Shown here piece by piece: positions 59,775-64,000 of a DNA stretch of 64,000 nucleotides. Both the position numbers and the translations under genes were made by a program. The notes beneath the pieces are model-generated. The model was not told the DNA's origin. It did no database searches and saw nothing but the letters and a program-made list of their open reading frames with translations. The stretch lies in the NCBI GenBank assembly GCA_024508935.1, contig JANINW010000011.1, forward strand, positions 293,581-357,580, given 5' to 3'. Each line of letters opens with the position of its first letter. The first letter of the stretch is position 1. This DNA is from Flavipsychrobacter sp. Its GTDB lineage: Bacteria; Bacteroidota; Bacteroidia; Chitinophagales; Chitinophagaceae.

Positions 59775-61187
59775 ATGAACAATACATATACTGACCTCGT
59801 ACATCAGACCTTCGACTTCCCGCAGGAAGGATTTAGTGTTAAGGACAATTACCTCCTCTTTAACGGGTTGGATGTAAAAAAGCTGATAGACAAATATGGT
59901 ACGCCGTTCAAGCTGACGTTTCTGCCCAAAATAGGAATGCAGATTAACAAGGCTAAAAAACTGTTCAGTGATGCTATAAAAAAGCATAAGTACGACGGTA
60001 AGTATTATTATTGTTATTGTACCAAGAGCTCGCATTTTTCCTTCATGGTAGAAGAAACCCTGAAGCACGATGTGCATATAGAAACTTCCTTTGCATACGA
60101 TATAGAGATCATCAAGCAACTTTACAAACGTAGGAAGATCAACAAGGATAAGATCATTATTTGCAACGGGTTTAAAACAAAAGCGTATACCCGCAGCATA
60201 GCACGCCTTATAAACGATGGTTTCAAAAATGTAATCCCGGTACTCGATAACAAGAACGAGTTTGACGATTACAAAAAAATGATCCGTACTAAAGAGCCTG
60301 TGAATATTGGTATACGCATAGCTACGGAAGAAGAACCGACATTTGATTTTTATACCTCACGCCTTGGTATACGCAGTCGCGATGTACTGGAGTTTTATGT
60401 AGATAAGATAAAAGGTAATGATAAGTTCCAGCTGAAGATGCTGCACTTTTTCATGAACAAGGGTATTAAGGATGATATCTATTACTGGAGTGAGCTGAAT
60501 AAGGTTGTGAACCTATATTGCCAGCTTAAGAAGATATGCCCTGAGCTGACAGGTTTGAATATTGGCGGTGGTTTGCCTATCAAACATTCCCTCGGGTTTG
60601 ACTATGATTACAACTATATGATCAACGAGATCATACAGAACATAAAAAAGGTTTGTAAAAAGAATAAAGTAGATGTGCCCGATATCTATACTGAATTTGG
60701 CTCGTTTACTGTAGGGGAAAGTGGTGCTGTTATATACAGTGTGCTGGACGATAAACAGCAGAACGACCGCGAGATATGGTATATGATAGACAGCTCTTTC
60801 ATTACCACGCTGCCCGATACCTGGGGTATCGGCGAGAAATTCCTGATGCTGCCCATTAATAAATGGGATAAAGAGTACCAGGAAGTGCACCTCGGTGGCC
60901 TTACCTGCGACAGCCACGATTTTTATACTTCAGAAGAACATATCAACGCCGTGTTCCTGCCTAAAACTGAAAAAGATAAGGGTGCAGAACCTTTATACAT
61001 AGGCTTTTTCCATACCGGTGCCTACCAGGATCAGCTTGCCGGTTATGGTGGCATTAAACACTGTATGATACCATCGCCTAAGCACGTGGTGGTAGAATAC
61101 AATAAGAATGGTGAACTGGAAGACTGGCTTTATGCAAAAGAACAGTCGGCACAGAGTATGTTGAAGATACTCGGTTATATTAGGTAG
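59775..61187 (+). CDS. PLP-dependent fold-III decarboxylase, arginine-decarboxylase-like (Bacteroidota type)
   Basis: 470 residues, shorter than the 630-660 residues of E. coli SpeA. Fold-III features: the PLP lysine in YYYCYCTKSSHFSF (near residue 84), the Gly loop LNIGGGLPIKH, EFGSFTVGESGAVIYSVL (PLP phosphate), and CDSHDFY with the catalytic Cys. By recollection, the short Bacteroidota group carrying the ...YCYCTKSSHFSF... signature is annotated as arginine decarboxylase; polyamine synthesis via agmatine is therefore likely. Meso-diaminopimelate or carboxynorspermidine decarboxylase is the alternative. No neighbour genes support either. Confidence 0.82.
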   Translation: MNNTYTDLVHQTFDFPQEGFSVKDNYLLFNGLDVKKLIDKYGTPFKLTFLPKIGMQINKAKKLFSDAIKKHKYDGKYYYCYCTKSSHFSFMVEETLKHDVHIETSFAYDIEIIKQLYKRRKINKDKIIICNGFKTKAYTRSIARLINDGFKNVIPVLDNKNEFDDYKKMIRTKEPVNIGIRIATEEEPTFDFYTSRLGIRSRDVLEFYVDKIKGNDKFQLKMLHFFMNKGIKDDIYYWSELNKVVNLYCQLKKICPELTGLNIGGGLPIKHSLGFDYDYNYMINEIIQNIKKVCKKNKVDVPDIYTEFGSFTVGESGAVIYSVLDDKQQNDREIWYMIDSSFITTLPDTWGIGEKFLMLPINKWDKEYQEVHLGGLTCDSHDFYTSEEHINAVFLPKTEKDKGAEPLYIGFFHTGAYQDQLAGYGGIKHCMIPSPKHVVVEYNKNGELEDWLYAKEQSAQSMLKILGYIR

Positions 61188-61266
61188 GCGCAACAACGTT
61201 TATCCATAAATTTTATTGCATAGATAATTTCATTGCAGTGTCATCGTTATAGATGAAACTACTACT

Positions 61267-61929
61267 ATGAACTATCTAAAAATAACACTACTGCTATTCC
61301 TGGCAGCATGCACACTATTCGCATGCAAGAAAACAAAGAAGACCACACCTGCCAAACAAGAAGAGACTAAGTATGCAAACTATATCAAACTAAAAGCCGG
61401 TAATTACTGGATATATGCAGAGTATGTAACCGATACGGGTGGGGTAGATAGTGCAACAGGGCTTATAGATAGCTGTTATATAAGTAAAGATACAATGATA
61501 GGGGACAAGACCTATTATAAATATGTAAGTACGGCCATCGGCGCATCTTTTGTTTATTATTTAAGAGATTCCTTAAGCTACCTGGTGACTGATGCAGGAA
61601 ACATTTTGTTCTCCTCGCAAGACTTTACACATACATTCCGTTCTTTCTATTATATCTCGCAGCAGTTTGGACCGCAAGATAGCATAGCCTTAATAAGCGA
61701 GTACATGAGTTATAAGGATGTACCGGTACTGACACCATCAGGAGTTTACAAAACCGCATCATTTGTCAGGGAGTACGAAATGCATCCCTATTATAGTTCT
61801 TTTGGTAAGCGCAGGTTTTACAGGTATGCCTATGCTGAAAATATTGGCCTCGTAACTGAAACAGCAGGGTGGTATGTGCAGGCATCGCGCGTTTATGAAA
61901 AGCGTTTACTGCGCTATCATGTGGAATAG
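61267..61929 (+). CDS. Lipoprotein, unknown function
   Basis: 220 residues. Lipoprotein signal MNYLKITLLLFLAAC with lipobox LAAC (Cys15); Cys20 (LFAC) is a second option. The tether is Lys-rich (KKTKKTTPAKQEETK), followed by a beta-rich domain (YIKLKAGNYWIYAEYVTDTGGVDSATGLIDSCYISKDTMIGDKTYYKYVST). Not recognised. Convergent with the TrmH gene, one base apart. Confidence 0.75.
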   Translation: MNYLKITLLLFLAACTLFACKKTKKTTPAKQEETKYANYIKLKAGNYWIYAEYVTDTGGVDSATGLIDSCYISKDTMIGDKTYYKYVSTAIGASFVYYLRDSLSYLVTDAGNILFSSQDFTHTFRSFYYISQQFGPQDSIALISEYMSYKDVPVLTPSGVYKTASFVREYEMHPYYSSFGKRRFYRYAYAENIGLVTETAGWYVQASRVYEKRLLRYHVE

Positions 61930-61930
61930 T

Positions 61931-62452
61931 CTAGCGCACCAGTTCCCATAGCACCACGCCCATGCTTACGGATATGTTCAGGGAGTGTTTGGAGCCCCAT
62001 TGAGGTATTTCAATGCAGCCATCTGCGGAGAGCAGGACGTCATCGTTTACACCTGTCACTTCGTTGCCAAATACCAAAGCTATTTTTTCGCCGGGCGCTG
62101 GTTTATATTCATTGAGGGCAATACTGTTATGGGCTTGCTCTACAGCATATATCTTATATCCCTGGGATCTTGCCGTGTCTACGGCGAGTGCTGTTGTTTC
62201 ATAATGCTTCCAGGTAACTGTTTCAGTAGCGCCCAGGGCTGTCTTATGAATGTCCCGGTGCGGGGGCGCTGGTGTGTAACCGCATAGATACAAGGCATCA
62301 ACAGCAAAAGCATCGCATGTACGAAAGGCAGAACCGACATTATGCATACTGCGGATGTCGTCCATGATGACAATTATAGGGTGTTTATCGGCCTGTTTCA
62401 TTTCTTCAGCGCTCAGGCGGGCCAGTTCCTCCATCGATTTCTTGGTATACAT
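61931..62452 (-). CDS. TrmH/SpoU-family RNA 2'-O-methyltransferase
   Basis: 173 residues from the ATG at 62452; the open frame to 62497 lies over a promoter. SPOUT knot motifs: IIVIMDDIRSMHNVGSAFRTCDAFAVDALYLCG, KIALVFGNEVTGVNDDVLLSADGCIEIPQWGSKHSLNISVSMGVVLWEL. It methylates a ribose in tRNA or rRNA; the site cannot be told. There is no N-terminal RNA-binding extension as in RlmB. Confidence 0.93.
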   Translation of the reverse strand: MYTKKSMEELARLSAEEMKQADKHPIIVIMDDIRSMHNVGSAFRTCDAFAVDALYLCGYTPAPPHRDIHKTALGATETVTWKHYETTALAVDTARSQGYKIYAVEQAHNSIALNEYKPAPGEKIALVFGNEVTGVNDDVLLSADGCIEIPQWGSKHSLNISVSMGVVLWELVR

Positions 62453-62473
62453 GCTATAAATCCGTTCTGCCGG

Positions 62474-62481
62474 CAAAACTA
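62474..62481 (-). promoter_or_regulatory. -7 box of the TrmH-type gene
   Basis: Minus-strand TAGTTTTG followed by CCGG matches TAnnTTTG. Start of transcription about 62467, 15 nt before the ATG at 62452. Confidence 0.5.
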
Positions 62482-62536
62482 AGGGGTATTTTTTCAAATT
62501 TTATCGGGTATTTAATCAGCAGTTTTCAGATTAGCT

Positions 62537-62544
62537 TATCTTTG
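62537..62544 (+). promoter_or_regulatory. -7 box of clpS
   Basis: TATCTTTG followed by CATG. The start of transcription should be about 62551, giving a leader of about 18 nt. No -33 TTG found. Confidence 0.5.
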
Positions 62545-62568
62545 CATGGAAATTAAATACACTACAAA

Positions 62569-62871
62569 ATGAATCAGAAATGGGCTGAAATGCCGGGCAT
62601 TAACTGGCAAACCCAGGAAGATGCGGAGATGGATGTATTAACCGAGTCTATCCATAACCTTATAGTATGGAATGATGAAGTAAATACATTTGACCATGTG
62701 ATAGATTCACTTATAGCTATTTGCGAGCATAGCCCTGAGCAGGCAGAACAATGTGCATTGTTCATACATCACAAAGGCAAGTATGGTGTAAAGCGAGGCA
62801 GTTTCGAGTTCCTACAGCCGCGTGCAGAAGCACTCATCGACAGGGGCATCCAGGCTACCATTGATTATTGA
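62569..62871 (+). CDS. clpS: ClpS, N-end-rule adaptor for the Clp protease
   Basis: 100 residues. ClpS binds N-degron substrates and hands them to ClpA or ClpC. Motifs: LIVWNDEVNTFDHVIDSLIAICEHSPEQAEQCALFIHHKGKYGVKRGSFEFLQPRAEALIDRGIQATI. The Asn-Asp pair and the VH..G region are the hallmark. A clear terminator follows, so it is monocistronic; no clpA/clpC gene is near. Confidence 0.94.
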   Translation: MNQKWAEMPGINWQTQEDAEMDVLTESIHNLIVWNDEVNTFDHVIDSLIAICEHSPEQAEQCALFIHHKGKYGVKRGSFEFLQPRAEALIDRGIQATIDY

Positions 62872-62892
62872 TTGAATTATTTCCCCGGATAT

Positions 62893-62919
62893 GGCGCATA
62901 GTTATTATGCGCCTTTTTT
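62893..62919 (+). terminator. Terminator after clpS
   Basis: GGCGCATA (62893-62900), loop GTTAT, TATGCGCC (62906-62913), then a T-run. Classic intrinsic terminator. Confidence 0.92.
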
Positions 62920-62978
62920 ATTTTATATATCCCCCGTTTTCTACCCACCCGGTATTTCCGCCTCTGCCTCCAAGATGT

Positions 62979-62986
62979 TATTTTTG
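62979..62986 (+). promoter_or_regulatory. -7 box of the dipeptidyl peptidase IV gene
   Basis: TATTTTTG, with the ATG at 63005. Leader about 12 nt. No -33 TTG at the usual distance. Confidence 0.5.
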
Positions 62987-63004
62987 ACCGTTTAATATTT
63001 TATT

Positions 63005-64000
63005 ATGCGCTATTTCGGTTTTATCATTATTGCATTGGCTATTACTTCTGCAGCATTTGCACAAAAAAAGCAGATAACCATAGAGGATATATGGAGCAAG
63101 AATACTTTCAAAATAAAAACGGTTCCGGGCTTCAATGCAATGAACGACGGAAAGCATTATACCCAACTGGAAACGAGTGGAGATACCCAAAAGATAAGAG
63201 TATACGACCTGGAAAGCGGCAAAGCAGGCGAGATCATGTTTAATAACACCGTAACATCTTTGCCCGATGGGAAACCGTTAAAAATAGATGATTACAGTTT
63301 CAGTAAAGATGAGCAAAAGATCATGCTGAAAACAGAGAGTGAAAATATATATCGTCGCTCTGTTTTATACCGCATCTTCATCTACGATATAAAAAAGAAA
63401 ACACTACAAACCGTTGATGTAGACAAGATACTTCATGCCAAATTCTCTCCTGATGGTAATAAAGTAGCTTTTGTAAAAAGCAATAACCTATATATAAAAG
63501 ACCTTACCAATAACACAAATACAACTGTAACCGAAGATGGCAAATGGAATGAGATAATCAATGGTAATTGTGATTGGGTGTATGAAGAAGAATTTGGCTT
63601 TACTCGGGCTTTCGATTGGTCGGCAGATGGCAGGTACATTGCTTACTATCGTTTCGACGAAAGTAGTGTGCCCCTGTACATAATGCCGAAGTATACAGGT
63701 ACTTATCCCAATAACTATACTTATAAATATCCTAAAGCAGGGGAGCCTAATTCTGAAGTACAGGTAAAGCTGTACGACGTTGCAAGCAAAACCACCGTTA
63801 CTGCTGATATTGGCAAAGAAGAAGACCAGTATATACCGCGTATAAAATGGACGAAAGACCTTTCAAAACTCTGCATCTATCGCCTCAACCGCCTGCAAAA
63901 CAAGCTGGAACTGTTGCTTGCAGATGCGTTGACGGGTCAGTCGCAAGTGATCTATACCGAAGAGAATAAATATTATGTCAGCATCAATGACGAGATAACA
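63005..64000 (+). CDS. S9-family dipeptidyl peptidase IV (N-terminal part, cut by window edge)
   Basis: 332 residues are visible before the right edge, of about 720 expected. Signal peptide MRYFGFIIIALAITSAAFAQ, then the seven/eight-bladed propeller start. The N-terminal anchoring motif is present in GNCDWVYEEEFGFTRAFDWSADGRYIAYYRFDE: the Glu-Glu pair that binds the substrate amino end in DPP IV. The catalytic Ser-Asp-His domain lies beyond the window. It would cleave X-Pro dipeptides in the periplasm, along with the M1, M28 and S15-like peptidases in the window. Confidence 0.92.
   Translation, partial: MRYFGFIIIALAITSAAFAQKKQITIEDIWSKNTFKIKTVPGFNAMNDGKHYTQLETSGDTQKIRVYDLESGKAGEIMFNNTVTSLPDGKPLKIDDYSFSKDEQKIMLKTESENIYRRSVLYRIFIYDIKKKTLQTVDVDKILHAKFSPDGNKVAFVKSNNLYIKDLTNNTNTTVTEDGKWNEIINGNCDWVYEEEFGFTRAFDWSADGRYIAYYRFDESSVPLYIMPKYTGTYPNNYTYKYPKAGEPNSEVQVKLYDVASKTTVTADIGKEEDQYIPRIKWTKDLSKLCIYRLNRLQNKLELLLADALTGQSQVIYTEENKYYVSINDEIT

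Noticed and set aside
1-64000. CRISPR arrays, IS elements, prophage, tRNA or rRNA genes
   Set aside because: No regular direct repeats, transposase or integrase genes, or cloverleaf sequences were seen on either strand by eye.

Overview
The window reads as a chromosomal segment of a Gram-negative Bacteroidota bacterium, most like the Chitinophagaceae. The pointers are a T9SS-type C-terminal sorting tail, a GldA-type ABC ATPase, a Kdo transferase (LPS), DUF3667 and DUF6526 proteins, and many promoters of the Bacteroidota type (TTG ... TAnnTTTG) with few Shine-Dalgarno sites. No species can be named from the sequence. Genes are densely packed, mostly short operons; I see no rRNA, tRNA, IS element, prophage or CRISPR array. 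Base use is even, except an AT-rich patch at about 35.3-36.5 kb that holds a broken gene and an outer-membrane barrel gene.

Layout. 0-8 kb: a partial K+ permease (Kup) diverging from dusB, a small lipoprotein, a gingipain-like secreted T9SS substrate, a CAT-type amino-acid permease and an EGF-like lipoprotein. 8-16 kb (minus strand): a DUF218 lipoprotein, mutS, and a tight operon of DHH phosphoesterase, two FKBP isomerases and an M1 aminopeptidase. 16-26 kb: ndk, small stress-type enzymes, a third FKBP, an S15-type hydrolase, a YpfJ-type zinc protease, sugar-nucleotide genes (rfbC and a DegT aminotransferase), an outer-membrane barrel gene and waaA. 26-36 kb: an operon of TolC, inositol monophosphatase and ThiL, a second EGF-like lipoprotein, gldA, an MDMPI/DinB protein with a Crp-type regulator, an SMR transporter and a second DinB protein. 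36-48 kb: the malic enzyme-phosphotransacetylase fusion, a YhiN-type flavoprotein, an ABC permease, an M28 peptidase, a small cytochrome c, bshA, an AhpD-like protein, DUF3667, DUF1697 and a TPR histidine kinase. 48-64 kb: an ECF sigma factor followed by a membrane-anchored barrel protein, a queuosine-precursor transporter, a di-heme cytochrome, a degenerate receiver, DoxX, a CAP-domain protein, a fused E1 alpha-beta dehydrogenase, an EamA transporter, an arginine-decarboxylase-like enzyme, a TrmH methyltransferase, clpS and a partial dipeptidyl peptidase IV.

The most interesting candidate is the pair at 48.9-51.4 kb. An ECF sigma factor is followed after 11 nt by a 639-residue protein with a short cytosolic N-terminus, one inner-membrane helix, about 340 residues of Asn/Ser/Thr/Lys-rich linker and a C-terminal outer-membrane-type beta-barrel. 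This looks like an anti-sigma factor and its outer-membrane sensor fused in one chain that spans the whole envelope. Other points: an extended -7 promoter element (TAnnTTTGC) placed so close to start codons that several mRNAs should be almost leaderless; four convergent gene pairs whose stop codons share the same TTAA; a receiver domain that lost its phospho-acceptor; and bshA with two DinB-superfamily proteins, suggesting bacillithiol metabolism.
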